A stretch of 64,000 bases of DNA from Larix kaempferi. Taxonomy: Eukaryota; Streptophyta; Pinopsida; Pinales; Pinaceae. Below, piece by piece: positions 11,641 to 21,334 of this stretch. The stretch is from positions 15,640,001 through 15,704,000 of the forward strand of contig BSBM01000123.1 of NCBI GenBank assembly GCA_027924585.1. The letters are read 5' to 3'. Both the position numbers and the translations under genes were made by a program. Below the pieces are notes generated by a model. The model searched no databases and was not told where the DNA came from. It was given only the letters and a program-made list of their open reading frames with translations. The stretch's first letter is position 1. Every line of letters starts with the position of its first letter.

Positions 11641-11715
11641 TTCACGGGGCAATGAATCATCTCCGGAATAATAAAGTACAAATATAATATTCTTTGAAGT
11701 TACAATATCTCAACA
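11641..11715 (-). repeat. LTR remnant closing the Copia array (75 bp)
   Basis: It matches the last 75 bp of the middle LTR (8428-8502), from TTCACGG to CTCAACA, at equal length. It is followed by the right target duplication. This is what remains of the 5' LTR of unit B after a deletion. Confidence 0.85.
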
Positions 11716-11720
11716 TTATT
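11716..11720. repeat. Right target-site duplication TTATT
   Basis: Identical to 1026-1030. It shows that the entire three-LTR structure is bounded by one duplication. Confidence 0.8.
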
Positions 11721-13215
11721 TATAAGTACTAACTGTTTGTTTTCTTGATGATGAAGGGGTGCTATGGGTACGCCGAGGCTTACTTAGTTATTTAGCTAAC
11801 GCTCTTAAACTTCTATCGCGGATCACATGTAAGAACGAGACTTCTTTCTGAAGCTCTAACGATGTTTTTAAAAAGGACTTTTTTAAATTTCAAGATAGCC
11901 TCCGATGTTAATTTCGAAAGCTTAGAGGACTTATTTTGCGCAAGGGTATGACCCACCCTAGCTGTGATCACTAGATAGAGGACTTACAATGTCAAGAAAC
12001 TTCGACTTGCAGCTATATTCTACAAGGATTATTAATATCTAATGCATTCATTATGATTTTCACACTCCAATCATTCACATGCAAAATGTTTTTGTTGTAT
12101 TAAATGTCATGGCTTAGTTTATATAATTATCAACTATAGCTATTATAATTGCATGCTTTAAATAGCTAGTTTATAACCATAACTCGTTACTTATATTGTT
12201 CAAATCCTCATATCCGACTAAACCCTATACTAAAGGTCTTAACCTTGTGCTATAACCTATGTGTTAGAGCTTTATGCATTTACACCATTATTTTATATTA
12301 TAAGCTATAGGAACCAAACCTTACACTATACGCATAGAGTGGCTATTGACACACTCTATGGATACACTAAGTGCTAAGACTATGGTACATCGACATAATG
12401 TATGTTATAAGCATAGTGAAGACCGAAATATTAATCTCGGTGGATAATGCGTTGGCAGGCACACGCAACCGGTAGCTAAGGCATTTAAAGTTTATTAAAT
12501 ATGTTTTGGTGGAATGCCCGTTGGCATCTCTCGTGGCAGGGCTCCACGTGACGTTTCTTGGTCTTTGTGTTTCAACCCTAGCTGGGTTTTGACTACTCGA
12601 CGAGACCACAACCTTGAGCATTCATTTTTTCAAAGAGTGTGGAAGGAGAGGCTGACAGGCTCTCGGGTTCTTAGGGTTTGTAACAACGGTTTGCAGGCAT
12701 CTCTCCCGGGCTTTGATACTGAGACCTGTAACTTACATTTTGTCACCAGCAGGCTATAAGAGTCGAGCCTTTACAGAGCTATTACCTTACTGGATTCGAT
12801 GGTGACATCGTGCACCTCCAGTGTTGATGTTGTAAGCTTAAATGTCACAGATGTGTTTAGGTGTGCTACGAGAGTTTGCAGGCAATGTCATGGTCAACCC
12901 ATTGTGTTTCGTCGAGTGTTTAACATTATCAATGTTCAACTTTTTAAGTCTGATCTATTCGAGGTTTAACCACCTTTGTGTTGTCGTTCTGGCAGGTTCT
13001 TCCTCGGCATTTGTTTTAAGTTTAGCTAGACATGAATAAGAGCTTAAAAAGCCCTGGTAAGCCTCGATGACTCCCTATGAGCATCTCTTTAGATATGGTG
13101 AATCTTGGCACGATGTCGGTCTTCGTTTGGTTTAGCCGATAATTTGGTTTTGTTTTAAGCTTTGGTTTTTACAGTCGTTGTAATATTTAAGCCGTATGGC
13201 ATTTTTGGTACAGGG

Positions 13216-13944
13216 AGGGTTGAACCCTCGACCTGTCTTACGTTGGTTTCTCAACGCTTACTGTACAATTTTTATGGATATATACATATGGTTTTATAAG
13301 ATCAATGTTTATCTTGGAAAATATTTCGAAGAGTTTACTCTCGGCATTTTGATAATTTGGAAATGAAATGTTTTGATAAAACTTCTTGGTGATTAGGGTT
13401 TTGAATCCCAGTTATGTTTTATGAATATTAATTGTAGGGAGTGTTGAACCCTCGACCTTGACTTGTGTTGCTTCCTTTCGTATTGTTATGAGTATAAGCT
13501 TTAATGGATAATAAATAAGGTTTTTGCAATAATCAAATGAAGTTTGAAAATACCGAACCTGAGAGAATGCTCTTGGCAATCTTTGTTATTTTGTAATGCT
13601 TGTTACTTATGTTGTTAGGGCAGAGCCCGTTGCTGTTGGTGGAATCTTGTAATGTCTTATTTTAAATGTTGGTTGTGAACAAAAGCCATAGGGCTAGGTT
13701 ATAAACCCTACCACAACTACTTACCATTCTTAAGATTCGTTTGTGGAATCACTAAGGGTTTCAAACCCTAAACCCAATACATATTTAATTTTTTAAAATG
13801 GTAACTTGTATTATTATGGGAGCTTGGACTGTATGGGTGAACCCTTACGGGTATTGAACCCCAGTCTTGTGTTTTAAATTCTTGTGTTGAAAAGAATGTA
13901 CAGTATTAGCAATGAAGAAGTATGCACAGGGTTTCCAACCCTGG
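13216..13944. repeat. Cluster of AGGGTT(N)AACCCT inverted repeats
   Basis: Short, mostly imperfect inverted repeats recur: AGGGTTGAACCCT at 13216-13228, a mutated copy with the same CTCGACC tail at 13440-13452, AGGTTATAAACCCT at 13696, AGGGTTTCAAACCCT at 13755-13769, GGGTATTGAACCCC at 13849, and CAGGGTTTCCAACCCTGG at 13927-13944. The first two are 224 bp apart and their following sequences are also similar, which suggests diverged tandem units inside the LTR. Confidence 0.55.
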
Positions 13945-14586
13945 AAGGTCGATAGACTAAATGCTTACTATTATTTAATGTTTAAATTAATTGATATTTG
14001 ATTTCATAAGTGCATTAAGGTGACAATATTACATATTACCAATAATGTGTAATAATGTAAAAAGATACATGATTACTATTTACTTTCCTGCAATATTTAC
14101 AACTTTGTTTTGTTTATAAAATCTTGTACTATGAGTTTTCGATACTATTAGGGTTTGTAATATAGAAACTATATTTTAAAAGGATTTTATTCTAGAAGTT
14201 TCTGCTATTACTTATATGTTATTTGATTTCTGAAATGAAAGGTTTAAGCCATGATTAAAATTAGGTTTTGAAAAGAGTAAGAGATTGATTAGTATAATGT
14301 TTCTTCTGTTACTATGCCTTGTGATACTATATGAAAAGTGATTGAAATTTGATTTGGTTTATACTATTGAAGAAAACAGGTTTTACATTAGAATTCTATT
14401 ATGATTTACTGAAAATAACACAGAAACGTGATACAGAAATGAAACAGATTTATTATAAGGTATACAATCATTCGAATCTATCTATTGCATATCATCATTC
14501 AAATCTATTTTTAATTCATCTTCCATGTACTAGAGTACGGCACTGAAATAGTGTGGAAAAATACAGGGAAGCATTTCCAATCTATC

Positions 14587-14608
14587 ATTTATTGTTTAAA
14601 CAATAAAT
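14587..14608. repeat. Perfect 22-bp palindrome
   Basis: ATTTATTGTTT followed by AAACAATAAAT reads the same on both strands without a spacer. It is AT-rich and has no gene next to it. Confidence 0.8.
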
Positions 14609-15534
14609 TTTAACTAACCATTTAGCATTTCTAACCTAACAGATATATGGATTTTCAGAATACATAATATTGCAGAAATAAAACATTTAATCACAGTCAA
14701 AAGATATATAAGATTAAATAGACAACTAATAACATAACTACATTCATTTCCTTGGTAAATAATTTGGCAGAAAGTAAATAATATAACACAATTTGAACCT
14801 GGTAACTGTAGAAGAGACAAACAGCCTAAGGAGCCCATTCCATCCAACCTTTTCCTGAAGACAGCCAAGTTACTTTCCTTAGGACCCCCAAGCCTGTTCA
14901 CTGAACCACCGGGACGAAGATGTTGTGTGTAGAAATGGAATAAATTTCTTTGCAACTCAGCAGTAGTACTTCTACTTTTAGCAATATTGAACTCAGCAAT
15001 GTGGCTGCACTATTCAGAATGCTGTCTTAACTCACTCAATCACTTCTAACCTTCCCCTCATCAAATCTCTTGTGCTCTCTTGTCTTTCACAATTCAGAAA
15101 TTATCACAAGGTAGGAATGAACAACCTCCTGCTGAATTCGATGGGTAGATAAAGCATGCCTAGGTCTTTGGTCAGTTGTTTTTTAGTTAATGAGCCACTT
15201 GCTCAGTTCCACTTTCTTGGGGAACATGACCATCAAAATAGGGAAGTTGCCCCCTGCAACAGCTAGAAGTGAGTTGAGGATGCTACCAAGAGTTAGTTTG
15301 CTCTCCACCCCATTCCATTCCTCCTAGTGGGTCAGTGAACACTCATTCAATAGTCTCATTTGGATATTTGTCTCCTCTTTTATTTATAAATAATAAAATA
15401 TTCAGAATAATTAATTACAGTCATACTTGACCCCACTTGGTCAATAAACATGAAACTTTACAATAACATAAAACATAATGTTTTTCTGAAAACATAAAAT
15501 GTTCAAAATTTGGGTATGTGACAGAGTCACATAT

Positions 15535-15543
15535 CTATAAACC
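15535..15543 (+). promoter_or_regulatory. TATA-type box of the Gypsy LTR
   Basis: CTATAAACC lies about 270 bp upstream of the primer-binding site, a sensible place for the U3 promoter of an LTR. The transcript start would be about 30 bp further on (inference). Confidence 0.45.
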
Positions 15544-15809
15544 GCAGAGAAGATCGAGCCATACTTCAGAGTTCCGCCGTGAACCGGGAGAGGGTGAAGA
15601 TCGACACACTGAGAGAGCACACAGTTACTTATGTATTGTAATAGGCTAAGGCCGACATAATTAGTTGTTTTACATTCCTTGCATTTCGCATTGTAACCGA
15701 TTGATTTGAAGTAATAGAAGCCATCTTTTGGCATCCTGTTTACATCTTGTCTATGTGAACACGTGTAATTGTTAAGCAAGAACCCTTGTCGGGGTGACCT
15801 TGCGCTAAG

Positions 15810-15822
15810 TAGTATAAGAGCC
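15810..15822 (+). other. Degenerate primer-binding site of the Gypsy body
   Basis: TAGTATAAGAGCC matches the initiator-Met site TGGTATCAGAGCC at 11 of 13 positions and lies about 80 bp before the gag frame. Confidence 0.65.
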
Positions 15823-15908
15823 GGAAGGAACCGGTAATATCAAAACCCGGAGGAGAATCCGGTGTTGAGAGTGTTTACATCTCCAACTGCAGTTGGGTAG
15901 AGTTGTGC

Positions 15909-17141
15909 ATGACTTGTGAAGCCCGATTGAGATTGGACGAGTGGGAGTTTCAGCTGAGGTTGAAAATGGCTCACAGAGGCGTTAATGTCCGAGGAGTTGG
16001 ACGAAGAGCATGTGGCGCAGAATTCAAAGTTGATCGTGAGATGTTCGACGAGTGCCTTCGAACAATGCGAGGCTTTACTAATGAAGTCACAGCGATCAAA
16101 GAAAGCCAACGGCGTGGTTGTGTTCCTAATGCATTAGACCACAGCGACCAGGAAGTCGAAAAAGTGGAAGCACGGGAAGCAGCAGGAGAAGAACCAGAAG
16201 CCAAATTGATCAAGCTACTGTCAGAGATGAGAGGCCGGAAAAAGATATATGTATGTACATACTCAGGAAGTCTGGATCTAGAAAACTTGATCGACTAGTT
16301 TAGAGAAATGGTGAAATACTTCGACATAGAGCAGATCGAGGATCCCAAGCGGGTTAAGACTGCATGTCTGAGGTTGAAGGGTCATGCCTCATTGTGGTGG
16401 GACAATGTGCAAGCTGACAGATTCAAGAAGGGCAAGGAGAAAATCAAGTCTTGGGACAGGATGGTCGCCAAGCTGAAAGGGAAGTTCTTGCCAATTGACT
16501 ATGTGATTTCCTTGTTCCGGAAGTTACAGAACTTTCGACAAAAAGAGATGGTCGTGAAGGAATACACAGAAGAGTTCTACAGATTATCGATAAGGTTGGG
16601 TCAGACCGACGAAGGCCAAGAAACTGTCGCAAGATATGTCAATGGCTTGAAATATTCCATTCAAGATGAGTTGAGCATGTCAAGATTCAAAGCGGTCAGT
16701 GAAGCCTACCAGTTAGCTCCGAAGGCAGAAGAGAAAATGTAGAGGAAATCTGCATCGACCAGAGGCAAGATGATTGGTCGGAGTGCAAAGACTGTTTCTG
16801 CGAAAGGCCAAAGTAGCGAATACAGGAGACAAGCCGTTGAAGACAACCAACGTGCAGAAGGGACATCGACTAAGGAAAAATCGCAAGAGAACCGACGCGA
16901 TGGTCGAGAGACATGCGATCAAGGTGCGTATGATCGAAGTGGTCCATCCGACAGAAAAGGAGTTGACAAACCATTTGTGGTTTGTTACAAGTGTCAAGGA
17001 GTCGGACACAAGGCATATGAATGCCCAAAGAATCTACATGTTGCAGAGGAGTCGAAACCCAAACGTCAAAGAGATGAGCAAGTCGACGAGAGGGCAGAGT
17101 CAACATCTGATAGTAGTGTAGATGAGAAGAAAAAAGGTTGA
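15909..17141 (+). pseudogene. Gypsy gag with CCHC knuckle
   Basis: The capsid part is recognisable from about 16280 (SLDLENLID, then FREMVKYF, then LRLKGHASLWWDN) through LKGKFLP to VKEYTEEFYRL and RYVNGLKYSIQDEL. A nucleocapsid zinc knuckle CYKCQGVGHKAYECP (C-X2-C-X4-H-X4-C) lies at about 16983-17027 within a charged Arg-, Glu- and Lys-rich tail. In-frame stops occur at 16297 (TAG where the family has Trp) and 16740 (TAG, probably from CAG). I place the start near 15909 because the frame opens there after the leader; the true start is uncertain. Confidence 0.85.
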
Positions 17142-17249
17142 AACCTGACTGTCAGGCGAACATTGGTTCAAGAAGACCAACGCGAAGAGAAAGAGTCGGC
17201 ACATCGAAAGGTTATCTTTCGAACTAGAGTGTGAATCGGCGAATGTCGT

Positions 17250-17681
17250 TGCAAAACCATAGTTGATGGTGGCAGTACAGAGAATCTTGTGTCGATAGAG
17301 GTCATCGACAAGATAGGGTTTAAATGTCGAGAACATCCACACCCTTACAAGATCTCATGGTTGCAGAAAGGACACCATGTGAAGGTGACCAGACAGTGCC
17401 TGATTAACTTCAATGTCGGGAAGCTTGAAGACAGTGTACTGTGCGACGTAATCCCAATGGATACATGTCATCTGTTGTTAGGGAGACCATGGAAATATGA
17501 TCGGAAGATGATCTATGATGGTCGAGCCAATACAGTCACAGTGTGTAAAAATGGTGTGCGAAGGACTCTAAAACCGAAGCAGGAGAAGCAAGTCAACTGC
17601 AAACAAGGCGAGAGTAACTTTTGGGAGAAGGGAGTGCTGATGTGTTCAGCCAAGGAATTCCTCGCAGAGGAGGAAAAGTAG
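17250..17681 (+). pseudogene. Gypsy aspartic protease
   Basis: TIVDGGSTENLVS carries the active-site Asp (codon 17265-17267) in the D-G-G-S form seen in several plant Gypsy lineages. It continues with HPHPYKISWL, LCDVIPMDTCHLLLGRPW and DGRANTVTV, which match the usual second half of the domain (LLGRPW). The frame before the active site has a stop at about 17231. The protease would mature the Gag-Pol polyprotein in the virus-like particle. Confidence 0.85.
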
Positions 17682-18540
17682 TCGAGATGTTTTGCCATCA
17701 TTCTAAAAGGGCCATGTGTCGAAAGGTCGACAATGGAGAAAATTATGGTCGAAGTGGTAAGGATGCTTGACGCGTTTCGGAGCATAGTAGTCGACCAGGC
17801 ACCGACAGGATTGCCACCAACGATAATCATATCCCATCAGATCGACTTGATTCCAGGGTCGAGTCTGCCAAACGAGGCACCGCATAGGATGAGTCCGACA
17901 GAAGGTCAGGAACTCAATCGACAAGTCCAAGATTTGTTGGACAGGGGGTTGATCAGAGAGAGCCTGAGTCCGTGCATGGTACCAAGGGTATTAGCGCCGA
18001 AGAAATGTGGAGAGTGGAGGATATGTACAGACTCCAGAGCCATCAAAAAGATCACGATGAAGTACCGATTTCCATTGTTGATGATGGACGACTTGATGGA
18101 TTGCTTAAGTGGAGCGAAGAACTTCACAAAGATTGACCTGAAGAGCGGTTATCCCCAGATTCGGGTAAGAGAAGGAGATGAATGAAAAACAGCATTCAAG
18201 ACAAAGGAAGGGTTGTATGAGTGGTTAGTCATGCCATTCGGACTGACTAATACACCCAGTACATTCATGCGATTGATGAATGAGGTACTAAAGCAATTCT
18301 TGGGTAAGTTCGTCGTAGTATACCTAGACGACATCCTGATATTTAGTCGAACCAAGACAGAACACTTGGGGAATATTCGACATTTAGTCGAACCAAGAGA
18401 GAACACTTGGTGCATATTCGACAAGTATTGCAAAAGTTGCAGGAAGGGAAGCTGATGGTGAACCTACAAAAGTGTTTCTTCATGAAGGAAAAACTGGTGT
18501 ACTTGGGATTCGTAATCTCGAGTAAAGGGTTAGTGATGGA
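17682..18540 (+). pseudogene. Gypsy reverse transcriptase (YLDD)
   Basis: Segments in order: PPTIIISHQIDLIPGSSLP, SPTEGQELNRQVQDLLDRG, SPCMVPRVLAPKK, WRICTDSRAIKKIT, FTKIDLKSGYPQIRV, then after a TGA at 18182 (Trp in the family) [20 protein letters not shown] and [12 protein letters not shown]. The catalytic YLDD codons are at 18321-18332. Just behind it a 41-bp tandem duplication (18341-18422) destroys the frame. The thumb resumes as LQKCFFMKEKLVYLGFVIS before a TAA at 18545. Confidence 0.9.
18341..18422 (+). repeat. 41-bp tandem duplication inside RT
   Basis: ATTTAGTCGAACCAAG... starts at 18341 and again at 18382. The copies differ at a few bases, so the duplication is not recent. 41 is not a multiple of 3, so it causes a frameshift directly after the catalytic motif. 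Confidence 0.85.
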
Positions 18541-18545
18541 CCCAT

Positions 18546-19345
18546 AAAAGGTGAAGGCAATATTGGATTGGCCAGAACCGACAAGTGCGATTGGAGTAAG
18601 GAGTTTCCATGGACTTGCCAATTTCTACAGGAATTTCATTCGGGGATTCAGTCGAATCTGTGCACCTTTGACAGAGTGCATTAGGAAAGGGGAGTTCAAG
18701 TGGATGGAAGCTGCTCAGCAAGCTTTCGACAAGTTAAATGAAAAGGTCATTGAGAGCCCAGTGTTAGCGCTCCTAGATTTCGACAAATTTTTCTAGGTCG
18801 ATTGCGACGCAAGTGCAATGGCAATTGGAGCAATGTTGAGCCAGGAGGGCCAACCAATTGCATTCTTTAGTGAGAAGTTGGATGAAGCGAAGCGGAAATA
18901 TTCGATCTATGACCAGGAATTTTATGCTATTGTCCAAGCATTGAAGAAGTGGAGGCATTATTTGTTGCCCAAGGAATTTGTGTTGTACACAAATCACCAA
19001 GTGTTGAGGTATTTGAACACTCAGTCGAAGTTGAATCAGCGGCACATGAAATGGGTCGAATTCCTGTCGGGATATACCTTCATGTTGCGACATAAGTCGG
19101 GCAAGTCGAACAAGGTTGCCGATGCACTGAGTCGAAGAGTTGCATTGTTGAACATGACGACAGTTCAGGCAACAGGAATAGAGTCGGTGAAGGCAGAGTA
19201 TCTGATCGACGAGGATTTTGCGAAAGCATGGGAGGCTTGTTGTGAACCGTGGAGTGTCGACAGTGCTCCATACTTGGATTATTTCATCCAAGAGGGATAC
19301 CTATTCAAGGGACAACGGTTGTGTATAGTCCCAAAGGATCCGTAA
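18546..19345 (+). pseudogene. Gypsy RNase H and connection
   Basis: The connection reads VKAILDWPEPTSAIGVRSF, FHGLANFYRNFIRGFS and WMEAAQQAFDKLNEKV. RNase H starts after a TAG at 18794 with VDCDASAMAIGAMLSQ (first catalytic Asp), QPIAFFSEKLDEAKRKYS, DQEFYAIVQALKKWRHYLL (Glu), LYTNHQVLRYL (the usual Asp in TDH is Asn) and GKSNKVADALSRR (final Asp). The linker to integrase is present (CIVPKDP) and ends at 19343. Confidence 0.88.
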
Positions 19346-20436
19346 GAGAGAACCTAATCCGAAAGTTGCATAGCGGCGGATTAACAGATCATTTTGGCAT
19401 CGACAAGACTAAGGCATTGGTCGAAGTATTATTGGCCAAGAATGATGACATATGTCGAAAAGTGGGTATGACAATGTTGATTTTTCTAGTTGGAAAAAGG
19501 AAGAAGTCAGAACACGGGGTTGTATACACCATTACCTGTAACGAATACCCCATGGGAGTACCTGAGCATGGACTTTGTGTTAGGATTGTCAAAGACACAG
19601 TAGGGAAGTGACTCAATCTTTGTTGTAGTCGATAGATTTTCAAAGATGGCACACTTTATTCTGTGTCAAAAGACAAGTGACGCCACAAGCATTGTTGTAC
19701 TATTCTTCAAGGAGGTAGTCAAATTGCATGGGTTGCCGAAGAGTATAATGTCGAACAGAGATACCAAGTTTATGGGGCATTTCTGGAGAACCCTATGGAA
19801 GAAATTGGACATGAGGTTGCAGTTTAGCTCGGCATATCATCCGTAGAGAGACGGACAGACCGAGGTGGTGAACAGAAGTTTGGGAAACCTTTTGAGGTGT
19901 TTGACGGCCGACAGACCTAGGAAGTGGGAAAATGTGTTGGTGCAAGCAAATTTTGCATACAACAATTCTGTGAATCGGTCGACGGGTTTGAACCCATTCC
20001 AGATTGTTCAGGGAAGAATCCCACCCACATGGAATGGTATATTTGGTCGAGTTACCGACATAAATCAAGAAAAGCGCGGATGCGAAATCATTCGCAGAGC
20101 ACATGAAAGAAGTGCATGAGGATGTGCGAAAGCGCATAGAAAAGAGTAACGCGGGATACAAGTTGAGAGCCGATGGGAAGAAGAGGCTACAGTCGTTCAG
20201 CGAAGGAGACTTAGTCTATGCACATCTGCGGAAGGAGAGATTTCCGACAGGAACAATGAACATGCTGAAGCTGAAGAAGATTGGACCATGTAAGATTCTG
20301 AGGAAGATTTTGGACAACGCTTATGTGTTGGAGCTGCCGAACGACTTGAGCATTTCACCAAAGTTCAATGTCTCAGATCTGTACAAGTTTGAAGAAGGTT
20401 CAAGCAGCGAAAGCGTGGAAGTGTCGAACATCGACT
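19346..20436 (+). pseudogene. Gypsy integrase
   Basis: The N-terminal zinc-binding part is degraded (HSGGLTDHFGIDKTKALVEV). The catalytic core shows [12 protein letters not shown] (frame 3), then a TGA at about 19609, [35 protein letters not shown] with the second Asp, and after a TAG at 19844 (CAG in the family) RDGQTEVVNRSLGNLL with the catalytic Glu. The C-terminal part is KWENVLVQANFAYNNSV, then in another frame [29 protein letters not shown] and [20 protein letters not shown]. At least three frame changes occur. Confidence 0.88.
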
Positions 20437-20445
20437 GGACAACGT

Positions 20446-20681
20446 AGATTCCAGATCGACACAAAGAGGAGATCGCAAAAGTAATAGAGGAACGAGAAGT
20501 CGGGCGTATGCGCAGTTTGCGAAGGAAGGAATACTTAGTGCGATGGAAAAATGACGAGTTGTAGGAGGCGACATGGATTTTTGAAGAAGAGTTTAGGAGA
20601 CTGACGGAGCAGTCGAGTTATTTTTCACCTGGGGAGTCTGATGCAGGAGCATCGGGGCCTAAGCAGAGCAGTCAAAGATGA
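20446..20681 (+). pseudogene. Chromodomain at the Gypsy Pol C-terminus
   Basis: In the same frame as the integrase end, after a TAG at 20446, the sequence reads KEEIAKVIEEREVGRMRSL, then RRKEYLVRWKNDEL, a TAG at about 20562, and EATWIFEEEF. The order I-x-x-Y-L-V-x-W-K-x-x-E-x-T-W is that of the chromodomains that chromovirus integrases use to bind histone marks. It places the element in the chromodomain branch of Ty3/Gypsy. A 33-residue hydrophilic tail ends at the TGA at 20679. Confidence 0.82.
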
Positions 20682-21030
20682 TCGACATGAGGAAGGCCGA
20701 CTAGAGGGAGTGCCGACGACCACTGGTGCGGAAGAGTAGATTGGTTGTCAAAGTCAATAAGTTGAGCAGGAGCATTCGATATGCAATCGATGGAAGATGC
20801 AATAGGTCGAGAGTCGACATGGCTTAGGTCGACAGACGACAAAGTTGTAGCGGAGACGTCGAGGATCGACATGTTGTCGAATTGCGACTCCGACAGGTTT
20901 GTGTAAGATCCAAGCGAGGAGGAAGGGAGGAATAGCGAAGCCTTAGATGCGGAAGGAAGCCGACAGGTATGTTGAAAGCTGAGGAAAGACAGTATGGTCG
21001 AGGCAATGATAAGACCAACTACTGTAGCAG
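20682..21030 (+). mobile_element. Gypsy 3' untranslated segment, copy 2
   Basis: Aligns with 1-350. Ends with GTAGCAG before the TGTC overlap into Copia-1. An antisense open frame of 129 codons (21061-20672) crosses the junction and is not considered real. Confidence 0.8.
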
Positions 21031-21097
21031 TGTCTTGCTTCTGGTGATCTTGGTTATGCATTTATATTATTATGCTATGAATGTATGAAATTTAACA
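21031..21097 (+). repeat. Truncated 5' LTR of Copia-1 (last 67 bp)
   Basis: Matches the last 67 bp of the 3' LTR (31096-31162) with one difference. The first about 490 bp are missing. The join to Gypsy sequence falls in a shared TGTC (21031-21034). Confidence 0.88.
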
Positions 21098-21110
21098 TGG
21101 TATCAGATCC
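21098..21110 (+). other. Primer-binding site of Copia-1
   Basis: TGGTATCAGATCC directly follows the LTR end AACA and differs from TGGTATCAGAGCC by one base. Confidence 0.88.
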
Positions 21111-21334
21111 GTTCTAGAAGAAGCCATTACCAAAGCATTGTCGGAACCTTGCCGGAATTAGGGTTTCATCTTGTGAAGTCTTCACCCACCATTTTTGAAG
21201 AAAAAGAGCCATAGGAAGTGTGTTTTTAGCAAGCCAATCCATTGGTGAAGACGGAATTCAATTCCGAGAACTTTCATTTTTGACCTAGTTCCTGCTAGGG
21301 TTTCTGAACCAAATCTGCAATCAAGAGGATTGGG

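Larger units (their letters stand above)
1031..11715 (-). mobile_element. Tandem Copia array: LTR-internal-LTR-internal-partial LTR
   Basis: A minus-strand Ty1/Copia element is present as two head-to-tail units that share the middle LTR. Order on the plus strand: LTR 1031-1626, internal unit A 1627-7898, LTR 7899-8502, internal unit B 8503-11640 (truncated), LTR remnant 11641-11715. TTATT flanks the whole array, so it occupies one integration site. Orientation is given by the primer-binding site complement at 7887-7898, the tracts complementary to a polypurine tract after each LTR (CTCCCCCTT), and RT and RNase H remnants that read on the minus strand. Gag, protease and integrase are not recognisable, so the family here is non-autonomous or heavily decayed. 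Confidence 0.88.
11721..15807 (+). repeat. Probable continuation of the long Gypsy LTR
   Basis: This 4.1-kb stretch has no recognisable coding region. It lies between the Copia array and the primer-binding site of the Gypsy body at 15810, and it carries a TATA-type box (CTATAAACC, 15535-15543) about 270 bp before its end, where an LTR would have its R-U5 boundary. With 697-1030 it would make an LTR of about 4.4 kb, long but known for some chromodomain Gypsy lineages. The claim rests on position and ends only, since no second copy is here. 14600-15430 could include a separate insertion. Confidence 0.45.
15810..21030 (+). mobile_element. Chromodomain Ty3/Gypsy internal region, copy 2 (broken)
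   Basis: All domains of a chromovirus-like Gypsy follow in order: gag with zinc knuckle, protease, RT, RNase H, integrase with zinc-binding and catalytic segments, and a C-terminal chromodomain. At least ten stops and several frameshifts make it non-functional. The sequence is rich in GTCGA words. At the 3' end it is cut at 21031 by fusion to a Copia LTR, so its own 3' LTR is missing. It may share its 5' LTR with Gypsy copy 1 (1-696). Confidence 0.9.

Noticed and set aside
13216-13944. tRNA genes suggested by T-arm-like motifs
   Set aside because: No cloverleaf can be completed; acceptor, D and anticodon arms are absent.
15810-21030. Endogenous pararetrovirus (caulimovirid) origin for the RT-containing region
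   Set aside because: The domain order with integrase and a chromodomain, and the LTR-type primer-binding site, are those of Ty3/Gypsy; no movement protein or virus-type coat is present.
20672-21061. Antisense frame of 129 codons at the Gypsy 3' end (related to 77-316)
   Set aside because: It crosses the Gypsy/Copia junction and is antisense to an untranslated region; the copy at 77-316 is broken.
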